Shown: one piece after another, positions 1-8,869 of the stretch
Position numbering within the stretch: position 1 is the first letter of the stretch
How the letters are laid out: every line of letters starts with the position of its first letter
Source: Hoeflea sp.
Lineage (GTDB): Bacteria; Pseudomonadota; Alphaproteobacteria; Rhizobiales; Rhizobiaceae
Reading direction: 5' to 3'
Assembly: GCA_020637795.1 (NCBI GenBank)
Contig: JACKJT010000001.1
Span: forward strand, 248,001-312,000
DNA: 64,000 nt
Program-made: the position numbers and the translations under genes
Notes under the pieces: generated by a model
The model's database searches: none
What the model was told of the DNA's origin: nothing
What the model saw: the letters and a program-made list of their open reading frames with translations, nothing else

Positions 1-1
1 C

Positions 2-79
2 GACGGTTCGCTGACCGGCTACGGCGGCGGATTGTGGCGCAAGCAGAAGCTGATCGAGATCGAGCGCCAGTACGCTTGA
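2..79 (+). CDS. C-terminal end of an unidentified protein (partial)
   Basis: An open frame enters from the left edge and stops at TGA (77-79). The 25 visible residues run from DGSLTGYGGG to the basic tail RKQKLIEIERQYA. That is too little to assign a family. Codon use matches the neighbouring genes, so it is probably the true end of a gene that starts outside the window, though chance open frame cannot be excluded over so short a stretch. Confidence 0.45.
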   Translation, partial: DGSLTGYGGGLWRKQKLIEIERQYA

Positions 80-168
80 GCCCAGTACACCTGAGCATTG
101 TCGATTGACTGATTCCTGCGGCGGCTGGATGGTGCTAACTTCTCGGGCGTCATACGCTTGTGGGGGGC

Positions 169-765
169 ATGAGGGGCATGACTGCGCTTGCAACATCGCC
201 GGCCGGCAGACCGGCCTTCCCGGCGGCCTTGTGGCCGTTGGCCCTTGCATGCCTGCTGCTTCTGACCGGCTGCACATCCGGCAAACCGGGAACCACCAAC
301 CGCTCCTACAGCATCCACGTGGAAACGCGCGCCGGATTTGCCCAGAGCGTGCGGTCAAGGGCGCCCCGCGGCGGACGCGCCTTCGGCCTGGTCGAAATCA
401 CGTTTCATCCGGACTACAGGCTGGTCGGCGGAGACTCCGGCTGCCGGGCCGACGTGCGGGCTGTCGAGCTTGAACTGGTGATCACCCTGCCGAAATGGCG
501 GGACGGGAAACCGGTTCCGGGACCAATCGGACCTCACTGGAAGCGCTTCGAGCGGACTGTGCGCCAGCATGAAATGACCCATGTGCGCATTGCACGGGAT
601 TATGCCGCCAGGATGCGCGGGGCGATCGCGGCCTTGCATTCCGCCAGTTGCAAGGAACTGGCCGAGCGTATCAGGACACGCATCAAGTCGATCAAGATCC
701 AGCACCTGCGCGCCCAGCAACTGTTTGACCGGCGCGAGCAACGGCGCCTGAAGTTCCTGCTGTAG
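169..765 (+). CDS. DUF922-type lipoprotein, putative secreted Zn-dependent protease
   Basis: About 198 residues. The N-terminus has a hydrophobic segment ending in the lipobox LLTGC (Cys about residue 35), so export and lipidation are expected. The second half carries HEMTH (about residues 134-138) in the context VRQHEMTHVRIARDYA, the zinc-metalloprotease signature typical of the DUF922 family, which is annotated as putative secreted proteases; no substrate is known. Two further cysteines (near residues 95 and 168) could form a disulfide. GTG at 160, ATG at 169 and ATG at 178 are all in frame, and the G-rich runs sit too close to the ATGs to decide, so the start is uncertain. It stands alone, with no obvious operon partner. 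Confidence 0.75.
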   Translation: MRGMTALATSPAGRPAFPAALWPLALACLLLLTGCTSGKPGTTNRSYSIHVETRAGFAQSVRSRAPRGGRAFGLVEITFHPDYRLVGGDSGCRADVRAVELELVITLPKWRDGKPVPGPIGPHWKRFERTVRQHEMTHVRIARDYAARMRGAIAALHSASCKELAERIRTRIKSIKIQHLRAQQLFDRREQRRLKFLL

Positions 766-1044
766 GCTCGCAGCGGCCGTACCCAAGTCAAGGGCAATGT
801 GGTTGCGTTTCGCCGAATTTTCGGTTGCAAGCCAATCCGCATACACCTCTAAAACGCACCCCAACATTTAGCATTGCTAATGTACAATTTCATTAACTTT
901 TCGGAAACTGATGCATGAGACAAATTCGACAATACTTGATGCATGAAGCATCCCCGCAGCCACCCAGATATAAAACACCGACTTCTACGCGGCCGATTGC
1001 CGTGCAGATCACAAGGCTAGTTGTCATTACTTAGGATCAACGCA
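766..1044. promoter_or_regulatory. Upstream region of the PAS chemoreceptor with palindrome and direct repeats
   Basis: This 279 bp gap has no gene. It holds an AT-rich stretch (about 855-905), a 13 bp palindrome TTAGCATTGCTAA (868-880) and two copies of TGATGCATGA (909-918 and 937-946) set 28 bp apart on the same face. These lie 100-175 bp before the chemoreceptor start and may be regulator sites. No confident -35/-10 pair was identified. Confidence 0.35.
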
Positions 1045-2820
1045 ATGAGCTTCCCCAGCATCGTCGGCTCTGACGACAAGAACATCATTCAGGCACTGAA
1101 GAAATCGCTGGCCGTGATCGAATTTGATCTGACCGGCAAGATCCTCGACGCCAACGAGAACTTCTGCCAGGCACTTGGTTACGAATTGTCGGACATCAAA
1201 GGCAAGCATCACCGGATCTTCGTCGATCCCAAGGAAGTGTCCACGCCAGCCTATGCGGAATTCTGGAAAAAGCTTGGCCGGGGCGAGTATGACAAGGCGC
1301 AGTACAAGCGCATTGCCAAGAACGGCAGCGAGATCTGGATCGAGGCCACATACAACCCGGTGTTCCGTGGCGGCAAACCCTACAAGGTTATCAAGTTCGC
1401 CACCGACGTGACCGCGCAGAAGCTGAAGGCAGCAGACGACAATGGCAAGATCAACGCCATTTCCCGTGCACAGGCGATGATCGAGTTCGAACTGGACGGC
1501 ACCATCATCACCGCCAACGAGAACTTCCTCAAGACGCTGGGCTACAGCCTGGCCGAGATCAAGGGCAAGCATCACCGGATGTTCTGCGAACCGGCCTATA
1601 CACGCAGCGCCGACTATGCGGAATTCTGGCAGAAACTCGGCGCCGGTGAGTTCTTCTCGAGCGAATATCTGCGTATCGGCAAGGGCGGACGCCAGGTCCA
1701 TATCCAGGCGTCCTACAACCCGATTTTCGATGCGGACGGAAAACCCTTCAAGGTCGTCAAGTTCGCAACCGACGTGACCGAGCGCGTCAGCAATGTCATT
1801 TCGCTTTCCCAGGGACTTGAACGCATGGCCGATGGCGACCTGACCGTTCAGATCAGCACCCCCTACCAGCCTGCGCTGGAACCGTTGCGCATCAACTTCA
1901 ACAAGGCCAGCAAGGGTCTTTGCGACGCCATGCATTCGGTTTCCGAAAACGCCAGGATGATCTCCAACGGCTCGGAAGAAATCCGCGCCTCGGCCGACGA
2001 CCTTGCCAAGAGAACCGAGAACCAGGCTGCTTCCGTGGAGGAAACCGCAGCGGCACTCGAGGAAATCACCAAGACGGTCGCCTCCTCCAGCCAGCGCGCC
2101 GAGGAAGCCGGAGCACTGGTTGCCAAGACCAAGAAAGACGCCGAAACGTCGGGCGAGGTCGTCGAGAAGGCCGTGGTCGCCATGGCGGAAATCGAGAACT
2201 CCTCGAAGGCGATCACCAACATCATCAACGTGATCGACGACATCGCCTTCCAAACCAACCTGCTTGCCCTCAACGCAGGCGTCGAGGCCGCCCGTGCCGG
2301 CGAAGCGGGCCGCGGCTTCGCAGTCGTCGCCCAGGAAGTGCGCGAACTGGCACAGCGCACGGCAACGGCGGCCAAGGAAATCAAGGGCCTGATCACCGCC
2401 TCGGGTGACCAGGTCAAGACCGGCGTAACGCTTGTCGGCGAAACCGGCGAGGCTCTCGCCAACATCGTCGAACAGGTCAAGCAGATCAACGCCAATGTCG
2501 AGGCGATCGTCACCGGATCGCGCGAACAGTCGACCGGCCTGAACGAGATCAACACCGCAGTCAACGCCATGGATCAGGGAACCCAGCAAAATGCCGCGAT
2601 GGTCGAACAATCGACGGCGGCAAGCCACGGCCTCGCCCAGGAAGCCGCCTCGCTGTTCCAGCTGCTTTCGCGGTTCAAGCTGGACGCCGGGGCTGTCCAA
2701 AGCGCTCCAAGGGTTGCCAGCGCAGACCGTGCCTCCCCTGCCCCGGAGACAGCCGCCCGGCAGCGTCCCGCATTCAACGGCAACGCGGCGGTCGACATGT
2801 CGGACTGGGAAGAGTTTTAA
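1045..2820 (+). CDS. Soluble methyl-accepting chemotaxis protein with two PAS domains
   Basis: 591 residues without a transmembrane segment, so a cytoplasmic receptor. Two tandem PAS domains (about 15-125 and 140-250) are close copies: both contain ANENF, a GY..(S/A).IKGKHHR block and a VIKFATDVT or VVKFATDVT end, and are followed by a short HAMP-like region (LERMADGDLTV). The MCP signalling domain follows, with the conserved hairpin tip around 400-440 (NLLALNAGVEAARAGE). The protein ends in DWEEF, the C-terminal pentapeptide of many rhizobial receptors that tethers the adaptation enzymes. An ATG at 1045 with AGGATC upstream is preferred over an in-frame TTG at 1021. The PAS ligand (haem, FAD or other) cannot be read from sequence. 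Confidence 0.93.
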   Translation: MSFPSIVGSDDKNIIQALKKSLAVIEFDLTGKILDANENFCQALGYELSDIKGKHHRIFVDPKEVSTPAYAEFWKKLGRGEYDKAQYKRIAKNGSEIWIEATYNPVFRGGKPYKVIKFATDVTAQKLKAADDNGKINAISRAQAMIEFELDGTIITANENFLKTLGYSLAEIKGKHHRMFCEPAYTRSADYAEFWQKLGAGEFFSSEYLRIGKGGRQVHIQASYNPIFDADGKPFKVVKFATDVTERVSNVISLSQGLERMADGDLTVQISTPYQPALEPLRINFNKASKGLCDAMHSVSENARMISNGSEEIRASADDLAKRTENQAASVEETAAALEEITKTVASSSQRAEEAGALVAKTKKDAETSGEVVEKAVVAMAEIENSSKAITNIINVIDDIAFQTNLLALNAGVEAARAGEAGRGFAVVAQEVRELAQRTATAAKEIKGLITASGDQVKTGVTLVGETGEALANIVEQVKQINANVEAIVTGSREQSTGLNEINTAVNAMDQGTQQNAAMVEQSTAASHGLAQEAASLFQLLSRFKLDAGAVQSAPRVASADRASPAPETAARQRPAFNGNAAVDMSDWEEF

Positions 2821-2864
2821 GCACGGCTTGAAAGCCTGCAAGAGGCTCTGGACCGAAGATTGAG

Positions 2865-2895
2865 AAAGGCCCCTGGATGTCGTCCAGGGGCCTTT
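2865..2895 (+). terminator. Rho-independent terminator after the chemoreceptor gene
   Basis: A 13 bp perfect stem (2865-2877 with 2883-2895) closes a 5 nt loop and runs into five T residues at 2893-2897, 45 bp after the stop codon. Confidence 0.9.
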
Positions 2896-3061
2896 TTCCT
2901 TGTCCTGCCTGCCAGTACCGGACTGAACAATGGCGACATCCTCCGGTGCTCCGTCTGGACCAAGCCACACGGGGTCAAGGCGGCAGAAAGCCCGAATTGA
3001 CCCATGTCAACGGCCACCGCAAACAGGGATGCTAAGGAGTTCGCAGCAACGGGACTTCCAC

Positions 3062-4318
3062 ATGGCACCCTCCAAATCCGACATCGAGACAATCGTCAAA
3101 GCTGCAAACGGCGGCCCCTCGTTCTTGCGCCGGGCGGCATGGGGACTGGTGCTGGTTGCTGTCGCAGCCGGACTATGGTTCTGGTGGAGTTCCGGTTCCA
3201 GGCAGGCCCAGCCGCTCTACATCACGCAGCCGGTCGTACGAACAGACATTGTCGTTCAGGTGACCGCCACGGGCACGGTGGAGCCGACCGACCTGGTGGA
3301 GATTTCAAGCGAGCTTTCCGGGACAGTCCGGTCGGTGGAGGCCGACTACAATGACCTGGTCACCAAGGGCCAGATCCTGGCGCGCCTCGACACCGACAAA
3401 CTGGAAGCAAATGTCGAACTGAGCAAGGCCTCGCTGACCGCCAGCCAGGCGCGGCTGGCCGAAGCGACAGCCACGCTCAATGAAATGAATGACAATTACG
3501 ACCGCGCGCTGCTGCTTGAGCAAAAGAAGGTGACCACGCTCGAGGGACTGCTCAAGGCGAAAGCGGCGCTTGATCGCGCCAAGGCCGCGTTGAAAAGCGC
3601 GGAAGCCGATATCCGGGTTTCCGAAGCCAACCTGAAGATCAACGAGGCCAACCTGGCCAAGGCCTGCATCTGTTCCTCGATCGACGGCGTGGTGCTGGAG
3701 CGCAATGTCGAAGTCGGCCAGATCGTCGCCTCGTCGCTGCAGGCGCCGGTGCTGTTCACGCTTGCCGCCGATCTCAAGAACATGGAGCTGCGGGTCGATA
3801 TCGATGAGGCCGACATCGGCAAGGTGAAGGTCGGAAACGAAGCGGTTTTCACCGTCGAAGCCTATCAGGGCCGAACATTCCCGGCGGTCATCTCGGAATT
3901 GCGGTTTGCGCCCAAGACGGTCGATGGCGTGGTCACCTACGAGGCGATCCTGTCGATCGACAATGCCGACCTGTTGTTGCGTCCCGGCATGACGGCAACG
4001 GCGGACATCAAGGTCGCAGAAATCAGGGACACGCTGGCCATTGCCAATGCCGCGCTGCGGTTCGCGCCTCCGGCAGTCGAGGAGCAGAACGGCGGCAGCG
4101 GCTTGCTGGGAATGCTGTTTAAAAACGCGCCGCGGCGGCCCGCGTCCCCGGCCGGCCAGACCGATGCAGATGGCCATCGCAGTATCTGGACCCTCCGCGA
4201 CGGGCAAGCCGTTGCGGTGACTGTTCTGCCCGGCGAAACCGATGGCGACAAGACCGAGATCCGCGAAGGGGATGTAGCCGAAGGCGATCTGGTGATCACA
4301 GATCTGACGCAGGAATGA
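3062..4318 (+). CDS. Efflux pump periplasmic adaptor, HlyD/MacA family
   Basis: 418 residues. One N-terminal membrane anchor (about residues 20-45, rich in A/L/W) is followed by a split biotinyl-lipoyl domain (TGTVEPTDLVEISSELSGTV and the return half near CSSIDGVVLERNVEVGQIV), an intervening alpha-helical coiled-coil hairpin (about 115-195, many A/L/K/E heptads), and a beta-barrel domain. This is the architecture of MacA-type membrane-fusion proteins that link an inner-membrane ABC exporter to an outer-membrane channel. The stop overlaps the next start as ATGA, so translation is coupled to the ATPase. ATG at 3062 is chosen because the family starts shortly before the anchor; in-frame upstream codons give an atypical N-terminus. 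Substrate unknown. Confidence 0.9.
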   Translation: MAPSKSDIETIVKAANGGPSFLRRAAWGLVLVAVAAGLWFWWSSGSRQAQPLYITQPVVRTDIVVQVTATGTVEPTDLVEISSELSGTVRSVEADYNDLVTKGQILARLDTDKLEANVELSKASLTASQARLAEATATLNEMNDNYDRALLLEQKKVTTLEGLLKAKAALDRAKAALKSAEADIRVSEANLKINEANLAKACICSSIDGVVLERNVEVGQIVASSLQAPVLFTLAADLKNMELRVDIDEADIGKVKVGNEAVFTVEAYQGRTFPAVISELRFAPKTVDGVVTYEAILSIDNADLLLRPGMTATADIKVAEIRDTLAIANAALRFAPPAVEEQNGGSGLLGMLFKNAPRRPASPAGQTDADGHRSIWTLRDGQAVAVTVLPGETDGDKTEIREGDVAEGDLVITDLTQE

Positions 4319-5049
4319 ACACCGCCCCGGCCTCCGCCTCCAGACCGCTGATCCGGCTGCAGGGGATCACCAAGATCTATGGCAGCGGCGATGCAGAAGT
4401 CCGGGCCTTGCGCGGTATCGACATGGACATCAATGCGGGCGAATTCGTCGCCATCATGGGGCCGAGCGGTTCGGGCAAGTCGACTGCCATGAACATCCTC
4501 GGCTTCCTCGACAAGCCAACCGCGGGACATTATTTTTTCGGCGGCGCGGCGGTCGATCACCTGAGCCGCGACCAGCTGGCGCTGTTGCGCCGGAACTTTC
4601 TCGGCTTCGTCTTCCAGGGCTACAATCTGCTGGCCCGGACATCTGCGCTGGACAATGTCGAGCTGCCGCTGATCTACCAGGGCATGGCCGGCTCGAAGCG
4701 CAGACAGCTGGCGCGGGAGGCGCTCGCCAAGGTCGGCCTGCAGGGGCGCGAGGACCACCACCCCTCGCAATTGTCGGGTGGCCAGCAGCAGCGCGTGGCG
4801 ATCGCGCGGGCGATAGTCACCAACCCGGACGTGATCCTGGCAGACGAACCGACGGGAAACCTCGACACCGCGCGAAGCCATGAAATCATGGATCTGCTGA
4901 CCGATCTCAACCGCAGGGACGGCATCACCATCCTGATGGTCACCCACGAACCCGACATGGCGGAATATGCCGACCGGATGGTGCATTTCCTCGACGGACG
5001 GATCGAATCGGACAACAATAACAACAAGGTGGCGAACGATGCTGTATGA
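4315..5049 (+). CDS. ABC transporter ATP-binding protein, MacB/LolD type
   Basis: 244 residues with all ATPase motifs: Walker A GPSGSGKST (from about residue 49), Q-loop, signature LSGGQQQRVAIARA (about 154), Walker B VILADEPTGNLD (about 175) and the switch histidine in MVTHEPD. Of the LolD/MacB class, which powers mechanotransmission exporters rather than importers. It overlaps the adaptor gene by 4 bp and the permease gene by 11 bp. Here the ATPase and permease are separate polypeptides, unlike fused MacB of enterobacteria. Confidence 0.95.
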   Translation: MNTAPASASRPLIRLQGITKIYGSGDAEVRALRGIDMDINAGEFVAIMGPSGSGKSTAMNILGFLDKPTAGHYFFGGAAVDHLSRDQLALLRRNFLGFVFQGYNLLARTSALDNVELPLIYQGMAGSKRRQLAREALAKVGLQGREDHHPSQLSGGQQQRVAIARAIVTNPDVILADEPTGNLDTARSHEIMDLLTDLNRRDGITILMVTHEPDMAEYADRMVHFLDGRIESDNNNNKVANDAV

Positions 5050-6253
5050 AGCCATGCGGCTGGCATTGCAGGCCATCCTGCGCAATGCGTTCCGGTCCTT
5101 CCTGACGGTGCTTGGCATCGTCATCGGCGTCGCGGCCGTCATTGCCATGGTCACGGTCGGACAAGGCTCGACCGATCAGGTGGAGGCCGATGTCGCCACG
5201 CTGGGAACCAACCTGCTGATGATCCGTCCCGGGCAGCCATCGCGGGGCCCCGGCTCGGGCGTCGGCGGCAGTGCCGCGAGCCTGACGCTGAAGGATGTCG
5301 ATGCGATCGAACAGCAGATCGCCAGCGTCGCGGTGGCCGCCCCGAGCAATGCGCGCTCGATGACGGCCATCTTCGGCAATGTGAACTACACGACCACCGT
5401 CACCGGTACGGACAACCGATACCTGACCGCCCGCGACTGGGATCTGGCAAGCGGCCGGTCGTTTTACGAAAGCGAACAGCGAACCGGATCCTCGGCCTGT
5501 ATCCTGGGACATACGGTGCAGGAAAAACTATTCGGCAACGGCAGCCCGCTGGGCGCCAACATCAGATTGAAACAGATCTCCTGCCGGGTCATCGGCACGC
5601 TCGAGGTCAAGGGTGCCTCGAGCTTTGGCACCGACCAGGACGACATCATCCTGATCCCGATCAAGGCATTCCAGCGCCGGATTTCCGGCAACCAGGACGT
5701 CTCGATGATCTACGCCTCGATCCGTAGCGGAATCTCGACGGAGAAGGGAAAGGCCGACATCGAGAGCCTGATGCGCGAGCGGCGGCGGATCGGCCCGTTC
5801 GAGGAGGACGATTTCAATGTCTTCGACATGAAACAGATCACCTCGATGCTGACCGGAATCACCGGCGTTCTGACCGGTTTGCTCTCCGCGGTCGCCGCCG
5901 TAAGCCTTCTTGTCGGCGGCATCGGCATCATGAACATCATGCTGGTTTCGGTGACCGAACGCACGCGCGAGATCGGCATCCGCCTGGCCGTGGGCGCAAC
6001 CGAGGGCCAGGTGCTGCTGCAGTTCCTGGTCGAGGCGATCGTGCTGTCGCTGATCGGCGGGCTGATCGGCATCGTGCTCGGACTGGCGCTGGGACTTCTC
6101 GGCTCGCGGCTTCTGTCGATCCCCTTCGCGCCGGACGCAACGATCGTGCTCGCAGCCTTCCTGTTCTCGGCGCTGGTCGGCATCCTGTTCGGCTACTTCC
6201 CGGCGCGACGGGCCGCGCGGATGGACCCGATCGAGGCCCTGCGGCATCAATAG
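5039..6253 (+). CDS. ABC transporter permease, MacB/FtsX type
   Basis: 404 residues. An N-terminal transmembrane helix (about 20-45) precedes a large periplasmic MacB_PCD domain and three C-terminal helices carrying the FtsX signature, including VGGIGIMNIMLVSVTERTRE and the end motif FPARRAARMDPIEALRHQ. Together with the two preceding genes it forms a tripartite exporter; no TolC-like outer-membrane gene lies nearby, so a channel encoded elsewhere is presumably shared. The start at 5039 lies inside the ATPase gene and is favoured because the family begins with a short cytoplasmic segment. Likely cargo for such systems: macrolides, peptides, lipids or siderophores; none can be chosen here. Confidence 0.93.
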   Translation: MLYEAMRLALQAILRNAFRSFLTVLGIVIGVAAVIAMVTVGQGSTDQVEADVATLGTNLLMIRPGQPSRGPGSGVGGSAASLTLKDVDAIEQQIASVAVAAPSNARSMTAIFGNVNYTTTVTGTDNRYLTARDWDLASGRSFYESEQRTGSSACILGHTVQEKLFGNGSPLGANIRLKQISCRVIGTLEVKGASSFGTDQDDIILIPIKAFQRRISGNQDVSMIYASIRSGISTEKGKADIESLMRERRRIGPFEEDDFNVFDMKQITSMLTGITGVLTGLLSAVAAVSLLVGGIGIMNIMLVSVTERTREIGIRLAVGATEGQVLLQFLVEAIVLSLIGGLIGIVLGLALGLLGSRLLSIPFAPDATIVLAAFLFSALVGILFGYFPARRAARMDPIEALRHQ

Positions 6254-6290
6254 GCTGTCCCTGACCGGGGGGTGAGCCTGGAGGCAAGGC

Positions 6291-6740
6291 TTACGCCTTC
6301 TTCTCCCAGCGGCGGTCCGGCGTCTGCTGCCAGTAGGTCAGCGTATGACCGCCGGCCTTGAGGATCTTCCACTGGGCGCGCGCTGCCTCGAGCTGGCTCT
6401 GGTCATGACCGTCGAACATCATCACCAGCCGCTCCACCCCCTCAAGCGCGGGGATATCCGCGCCGTCGGCGACGAAGCGAACGGTTGCGCCGTTGGCGGC
6501 CTCGGTCTCAAGCGTGAGGAGCACCGGCTGCCGCTCGGCATGGGGCGATTGCGCGTTGCCATGCGGCAGGAAACTCTCCTCGCGCCAGGTCCACAGGTGC
6601 GCATCCAGCGCCGCGCACCGTTCCTCGCTGCTCAGGTGCACCGACACCCGCCAACCGCGATCAAGACTCTTCTCGAGCAGCGGCGGCAACGCGTCCTCGA
6701 GACGGGACTCGGTCAGATGATAGAACAGCACCTCGGCCAT
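6291..6740 (-). CDS. holC: DNA polymerase III subunit chi
   Basis: 149 residues beginning MAEVLFYHLTE, matching the HolC family, which links the clamp loader to single-stranded DNA-binding protein. Conserved segments include LLEKSLDRGWRV, the LWTWREESFLPHG block and LVMMFDG. Directly upstream is a short purine-rich GGGCGG. In many alphaproteobacteria holC follows pepA closely; here a 267 bp MITE-like element separates them, with only 9 bp between the element's target TA and this start codon. An in-frame ATG inside the element would add 32 residues, but the extension has no family support. Confidence 0.9.
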   Translation of the reverse strand: MAEVLFYHLTESRLEDALPPLLEKSLDRGWRVSVHLSSEERCAALDAHLWTWREESFLPHGNAQSPHAERQPVLLTLETEAANGATVRFVADGADIPALEGVERLVMMFDGHDQSQLEAARAQWKILKAGGHTLTYWQQTPDRRWEKKA

Positions 6741-6751
6741 GAGCCGCCCTA

Positions 6752-7018
6752 GGTCCTGTGGACAGTTATGGTTGTGGTGATGGCGAGGCGTGCAAAGCCA
6801 ATGGCTAGGCGCAAAAACCGCCGTAGTGCGGGCCACTTCAAGGTTTTTGCAACAACGTCCATTGGGTTTGCACGCCTCGTCCCGAAGGGATTTGGCCAGA
6901 ATGGCCCATGGCCGCAGCCTTCGTCGTCGAATATGCTCAGCATGTCCTTTCTCCTCAGGCTACGACCCTGACCCATTCTGACCAAACCAGCACCGCAACC
7001 ATAACTGTCCACAGGACC
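6752..7018. mobile_element. MITE-like element with 25 bp terminal inverted repeats, TA target duplication
   Basis: Including the flanking TA, the two ends (6750-6774 and 6996-7020) are perfect 25 bp inverted repeats, starting TAGGTCCTGTGGACAG. TA at 6750-6751 and 7019-7020 is compatible with the TA duplication of IS630/Tc1-mariner elements. The 267 bp interior encodes no transposase. It contains a second inverted repeat (6783-6804 with 6859-6880, 20 of 22 bp matching) enclosing a third (GCAAAAACC 6811-6819 with GGTTTTTGC 6842-6850), plus GGCCAGAATGGCC. When pepA-holC is transcribed the RNA should form strong hairpins. Family assignment is inferred from TA plus repeats only. Confidence 0.75.
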
Positions 7019-8505
7019 TACCCCTCGTAGTTGGCGCGCACCAGCTCGTCGAGAAGGCGGACGCCGAAGCCCGAAGCCCAGGACTGGTTGATGTCGGTGG
7101 ACGGCGAGCCCATGGCGGTGCCGGCGATATCGAGATGCGCCCAGGGCGTGTCGCCGACGAAGCGCTTGAGGAACTGCGCCGCGGTGATCGATCCGGCGTA
7201 GCGACCGCCGGTGTTCTTCATGTCGGCGAACTTGGAATCGATCATCTTGTCGTAGGCCGGATCGAGCGGCAGGCGCCAGACCCGCTCCTGGGTGACCTCG
7301 CCCGCCTTGCTGAGCGCCTCGGACAATTTGTCGTCGTTTGAAAACAGGCCGGCATGGTGCTGGCCGAGCGCCACCATCACCGCGCCGGTGAGCGTGGCCA
7401 GGTTGATCATGATCTCGGGCTTGAAGCGGTCCTGACAATAGGTCAGCGCATCGCACAGCACCAGGCGCCCTTCGGCGTCGGTGTTGATGATCTCGATGGT
7501 CTGGCCCGACATCGAGCGGACGATGTCGCCCGGACGCTGGGCGGCGCCGTCGGGCATGTTCTCCACCAGCCCGATGATGCCGATGACATTGACCTTGGCC
7601 TTGCGGGCGGCGAGCGTGTGCATCAGGCCGGTGACGGCGGCCGCGCCGCCCATGTCGCCCTTCATGTCCTCCATGCCGGCTGCGGGCTTGATCGAGATGC
7701 CGCCGGTGTCGAAGACCACGCCCTTGCCGACGAATGCGAGCGGCTTGTCCTTGGGCTTGCCGCCCTGCCATTTCATGATCGCCAGCCGCGGCGGGCGGAC
7801 GGAACCGAGCGAGACGCCCAGCAGCGCCTCCATCTTCAGCTTCTTCATTTCCTTCTCGGTGAGGATCTCGACCTCCACGCCGAGCGCCTCCAGTTCCTTG
7901 GCGCGGGCGGCGAACTCGACCGGGCCGAGCACGTTGGCCGGCTCGTTGACCAGATCGCGGGCCAGCTTCACCCCGTCGGCGACCGCCTGGCGGCTGGCGA
8001 AGGCCTTCTTGCAGGCGGCGGCGTCCTCGTGCTGGAAGACCACAGCGAGCTTGCGGGCGCCGTTCTCGTCGTCCTCGGATTTCTTCGTCTTGTAGAGGTC
8101 GAACGAATAGGCCCGCATCAAAAGCCCCAGCGCCATGTCGGCTGCGGCCTCGGGCGAAACCGCCGTATCATCGCCCAACAGAACCACCATCTTTTCAGCC
8201 TTGCGGATCAGGGCAACCATCTTGCCGCCAATCCGCATCCACTCATGCGCGGTCAGCTTGCCGGGTTCGCCTGCGCCCACCAGCGCGATGCGGTCAGCCG
8301 GTGCATCGACCGGGGCGATGATGTCGGCGGTCGAAAACAGCTTGCCGGTGAAGCCCGCGACCTTGACCGCCTTGTCGAGCTGGCCGGCCGGATCCATGCT
8401 CCGGGCAGAAGCGGATACGGGCTCGGCCAGGGACCCCAGGGCAACGACCAGTCCTCCAGATACTTTTGCTGTTTTGGAAAAACTGATTTCAATGCTCATC
8501 GACAT
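7018..8505 (-). CDS. pepA: Leucyl aminopeptidase (M17 cytosol aminopeptidase)
   Basis: 495 residues. The C-terminal catalytic domain has the two-metal M17 signature NTDAEGRLVLCDAL and the metal-binding block GKGVVFDTGGISIKPAAGM...KGDMGGAAAV. It removes N-terminal residues from peptides in the cytosol; homologues also bind DNA. ATG at 8505 has GGAG 5 nt upstream; a second ATG at 8499 is possible. The TAG stop is made of the target TA plus the first G of the inserted element; removing the element also regenerates TAG, so the protein end is unchanged. Divergent from lptF. Confidence 0.95.
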   Translation of the reverse strand: MSMSIEISFSKTAKVSGGLVVALGSLAEPVSASARSMDPAGQLDKAVKVAGFTGKLFSTADIIAPVDAPADRIALVGAGEPGKLTAHEWMRIGGKMVALIRKAEKMVVLLGDDTAVSPEAAADMALGLLMRAYSFDLYKTKKSEDDENGARKLAVVFQHEDAAACKKAFASRQAVADGVKLARDLVNEPANVLGPVEFAARAKELEALGVEVEILTEKEMKKLKMEALLGVSLGSVRPPRLAIMKWQGGKPKDKPLAFVGKGVVFDTGGISIKPAAGMEDMKGDMGGAAAVTGLMHTLAARKAKVNVIGIIGLVENMPDGAAQRPGDIVRSMSGQTIEIINTDAEGRLVLCDALTYCQDRFKPEIMINLATLTGAVMVALGQHHAGLFSNDDKLSEALSKAGEVTQERVWRLPLDPAYDKMIDSKFADMKNTGGRYAGSITAAQFLKRFVGDTPWAHLDIAGTAMGSPSTDINQSWASGFGVRLLDELVRANYEG

Positions 8506-8869
8506 GACGGCTCCAATGGATTCGGATGATTTGCGTGGCTGGCGATCTTGGCGTTTTCGCGGAAGAAGGCAAGAGCGGAGGGGCGGAACCGGCGGCAAAG
8601 GCCGGTTTGCCCATGACGAACCGGATTTGCGTCGAAAATTGGGCACTTGCGCACAACCGCATGGCCGCACCCCGCAAGCCGTCAACCGCCGGGCGCAGAC
8701 GGCATTGCAATTGCGTTACACCGCGCAACAATCCGTTAACCGCGTTTGTTTGCCACACATTATCCAATTTGCGATTTGATAAGGCCGGTGCATGGTTGGA
8801 CTGGTCGAACCGGGACACCAACGTGCCGAACGAATTGCGATTCTGCTCGGCCTGCTCCGGAAAGGCGCA
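8506..8869. promoter_or_regulatory. Divergent intergenic region pepA / lptF
   Basis: 364 bp without a supported gene. It must carry the promoters for leftward pepA and rightward lptF. A less GC-rich stretch lies at about 8725-8785, the likely promoter zone for lptF. An in-frame ATG at 8792 could extend LptF by 26 residues, but the family start is at 8870. No repeat or regulator site stands out. Confidence 0.4.

Noticed and set aside
1027..2970. A 647-codon open frame opposite the PAS chemoreceptor gene
   Set aside because: It mirrors the coding strand over its whole length, has no family features, and results from the codon bias of a GC-rich genome.
6741..6836. N-terminal extension of HolC into the inserted element
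   Set aside because: The extension is basic/His-rich, made of mobile sequence, while the family starts at MAEVLFYH with a retained ribosome-binding site.
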